DNA of 64,000 nucleotides, from assembly GCA_964487895.1 (NCBI GenBank), contig CAZASM010000001.1, positions 15,218 through 79,217 on the forward strand. Direction: 5' to 3'. The position numbers and the translations under genes were made by a program. The notes beneath the pieces are model-generated. The model saw only the letters and a program-made list of their open reading frames with translations, did not search any database and was not told where the DNA came from. Source of the DNA: CAYYYA01 sp964487895 (GTDB lineage Bacteria; Patescibacteriota; Patescibacteriia; UBA1558; 2-01-FULL-52-15). This document shows, one piece after another, positions 16,061 to 23,015 of this stretch; the first letter of the stretch is position 1, and every line of letters starts with the position of its first letter.

Positions 16061-16190
16061 ACACCCCAGAGCCCCTCTTACGCTAAGAGGGGGTATCCGT
16101 GGTAACGTCGTAATTATACCACCTAAACACTACAGACTCTAAGACTCTCCCCCTTCCTAACCCCCTCAACTAATCAGTGGGGGTCTCGGG
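16061..16190. repeat. Composite REP-like element, copy 1
   Basis: The unit begins with CACCCCAGAGCCCCTCTT, which forms a hairpin (CCCCTCTTA 16072-16080, TAAGAGGGG 16084-16092). It continues through a TATCC...GTCGTA...CACTACAGA.TCTA spacer and ends in a second C-rich/G-rich inverted pair (CCCCCTC...GTGGGGG). The same order is seen at 17331-17440 in the same orientation. Confidence 0.75.
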
Positions 16191-16196
16191 GTTAAC

Positions 16197-16631
16197 CTAC
16201 TTCCCGCACCGTACCACATACCCCTGTGTCACTGTACACTTAGTCCCAGTAGCGCCCAGCTCTGACCACCTGCGGTGCAATTTGAAGCTAATGGTGTAGT
16301 TCTGCCCATCACTCTGATAAGCAGCCTTACCGCTCTTGATAACGCCTTGATAATAGATGGTACCGTCAGGCTTACCAAACCCTGTATCTGACAATGTTAT
16401 TGGCTGGTTTAATGAAACCCCGGACCCGGATTCCGGACCCGGATATGCATGATGCTGCTCGTAATACTGCTCTAGTGCATACCCTACCTTCTTGATATCA
16501 GACATGAAAATAACATCACGCGAAGCAGACCAATTACTAATCATGATAATCGCTAAAACAATAATAACCACCAGCACCGTAGCGCCAGCAATCATATAGT
16601 TCTTATATTGATTCCAGAGATCCCAAAACAT
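16197..16631 (-). CDS. Pseudopilin-like membrane protein
   Basis: This 144-residue protein has one N-terminal membrane helix (YMIAGATVLVVIIVLAIIMI) but no recognisable PilD site. The following SDIKKVGYALEQYYEQHHAYP segment is like the region after the helix in GspG/pilin proteins, so it is probably a non-classical pseudopilin. The segment AYPGPESGSG is encoded by a GC-rich palindrome (16418-16444) related to one in lgt. An extended -10 ends 6 nt before the ATG. Confidence 0.65.
   Translation of the reverse strand: MFWDLWNQYKNYMIAGATVLVVIIVLAIIMISNWSASRDVIFMSDIKKVGYALEQYYEQHHAYPGPESGSGVSLNQPITLSDTGFGKPDGTIYYQGVIKSGKAAYQSDGQNYTISFKLHRRWSELGATGTKCTVTQGYVVRCGK
16418..16444. repeat. GC-rich near-palindrome inserted in frame
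   Basis: A CCCGGACCCGGATTCCGG-type unit lies in the pseudopilin-like gene and encodes a Gly/Ser/Pro stretch. It shares its CCGGA/TCCGG words with the in-frame repeat in lgt at 4409-4441. Confidence 0.75.
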
Positions 16632-16637
16632 AGAATA

Positions 16638-16646
16638 AGTATACCA
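16638..16646 (-). promoter_or_regulatory. Extended -10 promoter of pseudopilin-like gene
   Basis: The minus strand reads TGGTATACT, TATTCT, then the ATG at 16631. Box and spacing are nearly the same as at the pilin gene 15626. Confidence 0.7.
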
Positions 16647-16655
16647 TCTGAAGTA

Positions 16656-16693
16656 AATAAATAAAACGCGTCCTAAAACGCGTTTTATTTATT
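16656..16693. terminator. Terminator after major pilin gene
   Basis: A perfect 15-bp stem (left arm ends ACGCG at 16670, right arm starts CGCGT at 16679) with an 8-nt loop lies directly after the pilin stop. The arm distal to the GC core is A/T-only, so a U-rich tail forms in either direction. It separates the pilin from the downstream pseudopilin gene. Confidence 0.85.
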
Positions 16694-16708
16694 ACAAAAT
16701 TTTGTAAA

Positions 16709-17173
16709 TTAGCAGTCTGTACCAGTTCGAACGCAACCTCCAGAATCAGTACAAGCTATGTGACAGCCAGCTGGAGCAGCATCTCCTTTATCAGCACCAT
16801 AAGACCATTGTGAGAGCGTCTCATCAAAGTCACAATTACCATATGCAAACCCGTTGGCATCAATATCTGGCCAACTACCGATATTTGCTAATGGCGTACT
16901 ATTAACTTCACAAATAGGTACGTTTCCAGCGTCAGAAACAGGAGCTGCAGTATTATCGCAAGGAGTATCATCTGAAGATACTGCTACACCATTTGAATCT
17001 AGACATAATGCCATGGCAGCTTGTAGAGCGTTTAAGCTAGCTACAGCAGCGGCGTTACGTGCTTTTTCACGAGCGCTGTTCAAGTTGACGATAGCGATTG
17101 ATGACAAGATACCAATGATAGCGATAACTACCAATAACTCAATCAAAGTAAAACCTTTATTTATTTTTTTCAT
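16709..17173 (-). CDS. Major type IV pilin candidate
   Basis: The 154-residue prepilin has leader MKKINKG and helix FTLIELLVVIAIIGILSSIA, then VNLNSAREKARNAAAVASLNALQAAMALC. It is the only gene here with a textbook Shine-Dalgarno (GGGAGG about 7 nt before the ATG at 17173), its own promoter, a structured leader of about 120 nt and a strong terminator. This points to high expression and to its being the main pilus subunit. Cysteine pairs in the C-terminal domain suggest disulfides. The ATG at 17173 is preferred over a TTG one codon upstream. Confidence 0.9.
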   Translation of the reverse strand: MKKINKGFTLIELLVVIAIIGILSSIAIVNLNSAREKARNAAAVASLNALQAAMALCLDSNGVAVSSDDTPCDNTAAPVSDAGNVPICEVNSTPLANIGSWPDIDANGFAYGNCDFDETLSQWSYGADKGDAAPAGCHIACTDSGGCVRTGTDC

Positions 17174-17294
17174 CAATTCACCTCCCTTCCTTGTTGGACA
17201 AGGAAATAGATTACAGTCGTGAGCTCACTGAAGGATCGACTTTAATCTCTTTCCACATCACGGATAATTATTCTCAACACCAGTTATTAACAGT
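17174..17294 (-). promoter_or_regulatory. Structured 5' leader of the major pilin
   Basis: The expected leader contains an AGTCG...CGACT pairing around a GTGAGCTCAC palindrome (17219-17228). An 8-bp hairpin (TTCCTTGT 17187-17194 and ACAAGGAA 17198-17205) lies immediately before the GGGAGG ribosome binding site. The hairpin could stabilise the mRNA or gate translation. Confidence 0.5.
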
Positions 17295-17300
17295 GGTTAC

Positions 17301-17309
17301 ATTATAGCA
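17301..17309 (-). promoter_or_regulatory. Extended -10 promoter of major pilin
   Basis: The minus strand reads TGCTATAAT. The -35 region is poor, as usual for extended -10 promoters. The start is expected near 17294, giving a leader of about 120 nt. Confidence 0.7.
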
Positions 17310-17330
17310 GAAATACGCTATCTTATCTAA

Positions 17331-17440
17331 CGCCCCAGAGCCCCTCTTCTCCAAGAGGGGATATCCCTGCCAGAGTCGTACATCGTTTCATCTGCACACT
17401 ACAGATTCTATGAATCTCCCTCTTAGCAAGAGGGAAGGAA
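17331..17440. repeat. Composite REP-like element, copy 2
   Basis: The unit starts AACGCCCCAGAGCCCCTCTT with hairpin CCCCTCTT (17341-17348) and AAGAGGGG (17353-17360). It continues with the same TATCC...GTCGTA...CACTACAGA.TCTA spacer as copy 1 and ends with the CCCTCTT-AGC-AAGAGGG hairpin (17418-17434). Copies 1 and 2 are direct repeats flanking the pilin and pseudopilin genes. Confidence 0.75.
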
Positions 17441-17452
17441 AGGGAGTTCGCT

Positions 17453-18658
17453 CTAGTTAATTGCATTCGCTAATTGAAACATCGGTAACATGACAGCTAC
17501 CACCATGACGGCCACACCAACGCCCATGACCACCATGATAATAGGCTCGATCAGTGACGTCAAACTACTGACCAGAGCAGAAACTTCACGGTCATAGAAG
17601 CCTGCTAGACGCTCCAAAATGTCATCAAGTTTACCAGTTTTCTCCCCTACTGCCATCATCTCGGAAACAATTTTCGGCACTACCTTACTCGTACTCATAA
17701 CCGTGGTAATGGAGTTACCATCTTGAACTTCTTTGATTGTCCGCGTCAGAATATCTTGAAAAACAGCGTTATCCACCACCTCACCAGTGATCTCTAGCGC
17801 CGTACCGATAGAGACACCTCCGCGAATCAAAGTGGATAAACTGCGTGACATACGAACAATAATAACTTTCTTGACAATCATACCAAAGATTGGGAAATAG
17901 AGTTTAAACTTATCCCACATGATATGTCCTGCTTTGGTCTTGATATAGGCTCTCAGCGTCGCCCCACCAGCAATCATCAGGATTAACAAAACCCACCAAT
18001 AATTCACCATGAACCCACTCGTGCCGATTAGAATCCGAGTCGCTAGTGGCAACTGCACACCAGAATCGAGCAGTAAACCAGTAATCTGTGGAATGACAAA
18101 AATCATCATCGCAGCACCGACAACCACTAAACCAGTAACGATGAAAGCAGGATAAACCATCGCACCTTTGATCCGACTCGTCAGGTCATAATCTTTTTCC
18201 ATTTGGTCAGCTAGATAGTTCAGAACCTCATCCAGACGTCCGCTGGTCTCTCCAGAACGCACCATAGCCACGAAAAAGCGACTAAAAGCCTCGGGATGTT
18301 TAGCAAAAGCCTGAGACATCTGTAAACCGCCATCTATGTCTTCAGCCATCTGCTTAGCAATAGCTTTCAATTTTGGTGTGTCCATCTGAGCATTCAAGAT
18401 ACGCAGAGCTGGCACAATCGGCACAGTAGCGGAGATCATAACGGCTAACTGACGAGAGAAAATTACAACGTCTCTTTTTTTCACACCACCGAAACTGAGA
18501 TTCAAATTCAAACCTGATTTATTACCTTGTTCTAATTGCAAAACTACCAACCCCTTCTCCTCGATCAGCTCGCTGGCGGCCATCAGATTCGGCGCTTCGA
18601 CAGTGCCTTTGGACACTGAGCCAGATGGAGTTACTGCTTTGTATTGAAAAATTGCCAT
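17453..18658 (-). CDS. pilC: Type IV pilus inner membrane platform PilC
   Basis: The 401-residue protein has two repeated T2SSF domains, each with a cytoplasmic helical part (FSRQLAVMISATVPIVPALR; MSRSLSTLIRGGVSIGTALE) and membrane helices. PilC connects the assembly ATPases to the growing pilus. The length and motif pairs (GETSGRLDEVL, GEKTGKLDDIL) are normal. It starts 6 nt after the PilT-like gene and closes the pilM-to-pilC operon. Confidence 0.95.
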   Translation of the reverse strand: MAIFQYKAVTPSGSVSKGTVEAPNLMAASELIEEKGLVVLQLEQGNKSGLNLNLSFGGVKKRDVVIFSRQLAVMISATVPIVPALRILNAQMDTPKLKAIAKQMAEDIDGGLQMSQAFAKHPEAFSRFFVAMVRSGETSGRLDEVLNYLADQMEKDYDLTSRIKGAMVYPAFIVTGLVVVGAAMMIFVIPQITGLLLDSGVQLPLATRILIGTSGFMVNYWWVLLILMIAGGATLRAYIKTKAGHIMWDKFKLYFPIFGMIVKKVIIVRMSRSLSTLIRGGVSIGTALEITGEVVDNAVFQDILTRTIKEVQDGNSITTVMSTSKVVPKIVSEMMAVGEKTGKLDDILERLAGFYDREVSALVSSLTSLIEPIIMVVMGVGVAVMVVAVMLPMFQLANAIN

Positions 18659-18664
18659 AATAAA

Positions 18665-19738
18665 CTATTGTCTCATTGATTGCTGTAAGGCCTTGGGATC
18701 CAGAGCATAACGCGTGGCTTGATCAACTGCGATGACGCCTTGCTTCACTAGATCAGCTAGATGTCGATCGAGAGCTATCATACCGTCTTGGCGTGAGGTC
18801 AACATAACGTTATTGAGCTGATAAAAATTACCATCTTTCATCACGCTTTTCACCGCTGGACTCATAGTCAGAATTTCGTACGACAGAGCTAAGCCGCCAG
18901 CTATTTTTGGTATCAGCCGTTGAGCAGTCACTACTAATAAATTATCAGCAACAATTTGACGTGACCAAGCTGCCTTATCTGGGTGAATACCACTAAGGAA
19001 TGACTCTAAAGCCGTCACCACTGACTGCGCATTCATCACAATAACCACTAATTTGCCACTCTCGACTAATTCCAAAGCTGCTTCTGCTTGGCCTACTTCT
19101 GACAGCTCACTCATCATGACAATCTCCATATCATCACTAAGAGCTTCCCTCAGACCTTCGATGTATGATGGTACATCTTTGCCCACTTCACGCTGACTGA
19201 TAACAGCTTTGTTATTAACCAATAGATACTCGATTGGACGCTCTAGCGTCAAAATATGTTTTCCTAAACGTTGATTAACATTTTCTAATAAACTACAAAC
19301 TGTCGTTGTCCGACCGGAATGATAGGGGCCAGCGACGATAATCAAACCTTTCAGCTGATCAATCTGGTTGATAACAATAGATGAGATACCTAAATCTTTC
19401 GGGTTGGAAATCTGTGTCGGTATCAGTCTGAGCGAAATAGCCGGATAACCTTTTTGATAAAAAACTTGAGCTCGGAAGCGAGCTCGATCCGCCCAAGTAT
19501 AACTAACCACCACTTCACGATCGTGCTGTAAGCGCTCTTGATCAGCTGCTGGCACCATCGCTTCCACCACTGTGGTGATAAAATCAGGATTAATAATCTG
19601 CGCACTGGTCAAAACTTCCAAACTACCACTAACGCGGATAACCGGATAATTCCCCACAGTCAAATGAACATCGCTGGCATGTTTTTCCAGCGCTTGATTG
19701 AGGATTGTATTGAGTAAGAGATTTTCGGCACTAGACAT
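18665..19738 (-). CDS. PilT-like protein with degenerate ATPase motifs
   Basis: The 357-residue protein is a PilT/GspE-family protein by overall sequence (LNQALEKHASDVHLTVG, RAQVFYQKGYPAISLRLIP, TLERPIEYLL). Key motifs are altered. Walker A is GPYHSGRT, with Arg143 where the family has the invariant Lys. The Walker B/GExRD region reads MMSELSE, and the His box (HTNSA type) reads MNAQSV. It therefore probably cannot hydrolyse ATP normally. It may be a regulatory or structural partner of PilB, or a dedicated retraction brake. The gene is intact and lies between the receiver protein and pilC. Confidence 0.85.
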   Translation of the reverse strand: MSSAENLLLNTILNQALEKHASDVHLTVGNYPVIRVSGSLEVLTSAQIINPDFITTVVEAMVPAADQERLQHDREVVVSYTWADRARFRAQVFYQKGYPAISLRLIPTQISNPKDLGISSIVINQIDQLKGLIIVAGPYHSGRTTTVCSLLENVNQRLGKHILTLERPIEYLLVNNKAVISQREVGKDVPSYIEGLREALSDDMEIVMMSELSEVGQAEAALELVESGKLVVIVMNAQSVVTALESFLSGIHPDKAAWSRQIVADNLLVVTAQRLIPKIAGGLALSYEILTMSPAVKSVMKDGNFYQLNNVMLTSRQDGMIALDRHLADLVKQGVIAVDQATRYALDPKALQQSMRQ

Positions 19739-20116
19739 TTATTGATTTAAAATCTTTTTTATCCGCGCTACAACTTCTGATGGCACGAAATGAGCTTTGA
19801 TGAGATAGTCCTCAGCACCTAGATTCAAACACTTATCCACATTCTCCTTCTGACCATAATTGGTCAACACCAAGACTGGAATATTTTTGGTTTCTGGATT
19901 TTTTTTCAATTCTGCTAAGACCTGAAAGCCGTCCATAATTGGTAAATTGAGATCGAGCAGGACTAAATCGGGGCGTTCTTTCAGCGCTAACTTCAAACCT
20001 TTAGCACCATCAGTAGCCATGATCACTTGATAATTTTCTAACTCTAATTTGGTAGCATACATCTGCACCAAGAAATCATCGTCTTCTACCAGTAGGATTC
20101 TTTTTTGTTCGGTCAT
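19739..20116 (-). CDS. CheY-like response regulator receiver
   Basis: The 125-residue protein is a stand-alone receiver domain with all phosphorylation residues: acidic pocket Asp12-Asp14, phospho-acceptor Asp55 (LLDLNLP), Thr85 and Lys107. It has no output domain. It abuts the PilT-like gene (stop and start adjacent), so it probably controls pilus motor activity in the manner of PilG/PilH. No histidine kinase is encoded in the window. Confidence 0.92.
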   Translation of the reverse strand: MTEQKRILLVEDDDFLVQMYATKLELENYQVIMATDGAKGLKLALKERPDLVLLDLNLPIMDGFQVLAELKKNPETKNIPVLVLTNYGQKENVDKCLNLGAEDYLIKAHFVPSEVVARIKKILNQ

Positions 20117-20143
20117 GGGTAGGTTATTAGTAATTAGGCTTCG

Positions 20144-20171
20144 GTAGGGACAGGTCTAGACCTGTCCCTAC
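20144..20171. repeat. 28-bp perfect palindrome, REP-like copy 1
   Basis: A perfect palindrome with half-site GTAGGGACAGGTCT lies between pilB and the receiver gene. The identical 28-bp palindrome occurs inside the transposase gene at 39634-39661. Confidence 0.85.
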
Positions 20172-20181
20172 GGGGTCAAAA

Positions 20182-21927
20182 TTATAGTTCGCTTTCACTA
20201 GCTCGTAATACTTCTTCAACAGTAGTTATACCTAATAGCGCTTTAATAATACCATCTTGCTCCATAGTAATGTAATTCTGACGTTGCAACTCCTTCAGCA
20301 CTAAGTCGTTATGAAAACCATTAGCAATCAACTCACGCATATAGCGATTAACATTGATAGTTTCCACAATTGCGATACGACCTTTGTATCCAGTATCACC
20401 ACAACGACTACAACCTTTACCTTTGTACCATTTCTGAGGGTCGTCTTTTTTTAGTCCGCCGTAGAAACCGCCCTCAGGAATACCAGAAATTTTTTCTGAA
20501 ATTTTACCTTCCACGTCCAAAGGAATCTTCGCTTCTTCTCGACAATTTTCACAAATTTTCCTGACCAAACGTTGAGCAATGATTAAATTCAAGGTCGAAG
20601 ATAAAAGAAAAGGCTCGACTTTCATATCAAACAGACGCGGGATAGCACCAATGGCACTGTTCGTGTGTAAAGTAGACAAAACAAAGTGTCCGGTCAGTCC
20701 TGACTGGACCGCTAAACCAGCTGTTTCATTATCACGAATTTCTCCCACCATCATAATATCTGGATCTTGACGCAAGAGAGAACGTAAACCGTTAGCAAAA
20801 GTGAAACCAACTTCTGGACGAATCTGCGATTGATTCACCCCTTTGACAAAATACTCCACAGGATCTTCTAAGGTAGTAATATTAATCTCTTCTCTATTTA
20901 AACGGTCCAAAATTGCATAGAGCGTTGTTGATTTACCAGATCCAGTTGGACCAGTAACCAGAAACATACCATTCGGCTTATCAATATTTTCTTCGGCTAA
21001 TTTCTTCTGAACGCCCATGAAACCTAAATCTTCTAAACTTGGTGCCTTATCCGGAGTCGTCAAAATACGCATCACAACCTTTTCCTGGCCCATCAGAGGA
21101 ATAGTGGAGATACGAAAATCAACGTCTTTATTGTGCACCTTGAGACGAATACGACCATCCTGTGGTGCTCGAGTCTCATCAAGTTTCAGATTAGCCATAA
21201 CTTTGATACGAGCTACCAAAGCAGCGTGAACGTAAATTGGTAATTTAATCGTCGTGTGTAAAATGCCATCAATACGATAACGTACCCTACTCTCCTCAAC
21301 TACTGGTTCAATATGAATATCTGAAGCACGTCCTTCAATGGCATGACGTAAAATAACCGAGATAATCTTGGTGACTGGGGCGCTTTTGATAGTATCATCA
21401 AGCACCTGACCGCCCTCTTCTTCCTCTTTGGGTCCAAAGATTGATTCGGCGAAATCCATCGCTTCACCAACTTCTTCTCCTAGTGATTCGTATTGTTTCG
21501 CTGCCATGCGGAAGCTATCGGGAGAAACAACATAATAGATAGCTTTGACTCCTGATTTGCGAGCAATAAACTCTACTGCTTCCATCGCTTTCAAGTTGGT
21601 CGGATCAACAATACCAACCTCTATAGCTTCATTAGTTTTATTGAAAACGACAATCTGATAGTTCTCCGACAAATCCTGAGGCAAAACTTGAAGTGTTTGA
21701 GCACCGATAACTTTGCCTGCGAGAGAAATATACGGCAACCCTAAAACAGCAGCCTTAACCTCAGTCCACTGCTCATCACCAATGACTATTTGATTACGAA
21801 TAGCTTTCTCCGCTTCGGCTAAAGACCCCAAAGATTTGGATTGCCAACTGTCATGAGACTGCTGGTCAATCAAATGTTTGGACAACAAGAGATCTAAAAG
21901 TTGTTGAACACGATTATTGTTTGACAT
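20182..21927 (-). CDS. pilB: Type IV pilus assembly ATPase PilB
   Basis: The 581-residue ATPase powers pilus extension. It has an N-terminal T2SSE_N domain, then the ATPase domain with Walker A GPTGSGKST, the Asp box, Walker B region MMVGEIRDNETA and the His box HTNSA. The four-Cys zinc motif (CENC ... CSRCG) typical of PilB is present. The start at 21927 (MSNNNRVQ) is preferred because the longer form would add an unrelated hydrophobic stretch and a 72-nt overlap. Motifs are complete, in contrast to the PilT-like neighbour. Confidence 0.96.
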   Translation of the reverse strand: MSNNNRVQQLLDLLLSKHLIDQQSHDSWQSKSLGSLAEAEKAIRNQIVIGDEQWTEVKAAVLGLPYISLAGKVIGAQTLQVLPQDLSENYQIVVFNKTNEAIEVGIVDPTNLKAMEAVEFIARKSGVKAIYYVVSPDSFRMAAKQYESLGEEVGEAMDFAESIFGPKEEEEGGQVLDDTIKSAPVTKIISVILRHAIEGRASDIHIEPVVEESRVRYRIDGILHTTIKLPIYVHAALVARIKVMANLKLDETRAPQDGRIRLKVHNKDVDFRISTIPLMGQEKVVMRILTTPDKAPSLEDLGFMGVQKKLAEENIDKPNGMFLVTGPTGSGKSTTLYAILDRLNREEINITTLEDPVEYFVKGVNQSQIRPEVGFTFANGLRSLLRQDPDIMMVGEIRDNETAGLAVQSGLTGHFVLSTLHTNSAIGAIPRLFDMKVEPFLLSSTLNLIIAQRLVRKICENCREEAKIPLDVEGKISEKISGIPEGGFYGGLKKDDPQKWYKGKGCSRCGDTGYKGRIAIVETINVNRYMRELIANGFHNDLVLKELQRQNYITMEQDGIIKALLGITTVEEVLRASESEL

Positions 21928-22261
21928 CGGTACTAGTACTATAGACAAGTGGTAAGAAAGGATTAGTGCGCTGACCGTATATGCCAATTTGGACACCAAT
22001 ATTTGCCTCGCCAGTCAAACTCTGATATTGCGCGCTGGACTCCAGCTGACTCCAAGATCCATCAGGTCCTAAATTCTTCAGTGAACCTTCAATTTGTTTA
22101 TTCAGTGCTTTAACATTGACTAGAGTACTGTTGTCAGTATTAGTAGTTGGCAGTTGCAAGGTTATTGGTCCTGCAGAACCAAAAAAACTACTATAAACAA
22201 TATAAGCTGAAATGCTCAGGAAAATTATAGAAATACCAATAAGTATTTGTTCTCGTTTCAT
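21914..22261 (-). CDS. Small membrane-anchored protein in pil operon
   Basis: The 115-residue protein has one N-terminal membrane helix (ILIGISIIFLSISAYIVYSSFF) and a short extracytoplasmic domain without a recognised motif. Its ATG overlaps the pilO stop (ATGA), so translation is coupled. The slot after pilO is where pilP lies in diderm bacteria, but no PilP signature or lipobox is present. It may be a monoderm substitute that contacts PilO; this is inference from position. Confidence 0.6.
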   Translation of the reverse strand: MKREQILIGISIIFLSISAYIVYSSFFGSAGPITLQLPTTNTDNSTLVNVKALNKQIEGSLKNLGPDGSWSQLESSAQYQSLTGEANIGVQIGIYGQRTNPFLPLVYSTSTDVKQ

Positions 22262-23013
22262 TGGATCGAAGTTGTTGCAGATTGATTAGCAGTGGATGTA
22301 GCAGGCTTCACCAAGGTTGTACGATAATACGTTTTGATAGTGAGATCAAAGCCGGCACTTTTTTTCGTTTTTGCATCAATAGCGCCAAAGGTTAAAGACT
22401 GAATATCAAATAAGCGTAAATTACGTTCTAGATCATCAAGATACGCCTGAAGACTCTCATAAGTCCCAGCTCCTAACTTCATATTAATAGTCAAACTAGC
22501 AACATTACGTGGTAAAATTTCTAGCTGTTGTTCGGCTGTACTACCAGCTTTCGCTGCTGTCGGTGCTCGCCTATCACTAAGCGCGGGATCCGCCGGACGA
22601 CTAATGTCAATAGAATCAAGAATAATTTCCCGTTTATTAGCTAAATACTCCGCTTGAACAAAAAGTGATGGAAAGTCTGGCTCTCTAGGTATAATATCAA
22701 ACAATTTATCTAATTCAGCGCTTCTATTAGTCTGAATCATAGCGTATTCTTGACGGAGTTGGATTAATTTTACTTCCACAGCTTTTAAATCATCGAGAGT
22801 ACTTTGTTTCTGTGGTAGATAATTTTGATTTTTATCAATAATAACTTGAATCTTAGGGCTGACAAACCATTGATAGCCAGCGGCCAAAACAACAACTACA
22901 ACTAAAGCAATCAACCACAAAATATAGGTATTGATAACCTGCAACAAAGGACTAGCATTATCCATTGTTAGGCCTTTTGGTTCTGATCGTTTATTTGTTG
23001 TTGGCGTCATCAT
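22258..23013 (-). CDS. pilO: Type IV pilus alignment protein PilO-like
   Basis: The 251-residue protein has a short cytoplasmic tail, one membrane helix (YILWLIALVVVVVLAAGYQWF), a coiled coil (about 60-110) and a ferredoxin-like extracytoplasmic domain with LEILPRNVASLTINMKLGAGTYESLQAYL-type strands. This is the PilO layout. It would pair with PilN to connect the cytoplasmic PilM ring to the pilus. It follows pilN with 2 nt spacing. Confidence 0.82.
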   Translation of the reverse strand: MMTPTTNKRSEPKGLTMDNASPLLQVINTYILWLIALVVVVVLAAGYQWFVSPKIQVIIDKNQNYLPQKQSTLDDLKAVEVKLIQLRQEYAMIQTNRSAELDKLFDIIPREPDFPSLFVQAEYLANKREIILDSIDISRPADPALSDRRAPTAAKAGSTAEQQLEILPRNVASLTINMKLGAGTYESLQAYLDDLERNLRLFDIQSLTFGAIDAKTKKSAGFDLTIKTYYRTTLVKPATSTANQSATTSIQ

Positions 23014-23015
23014 AG

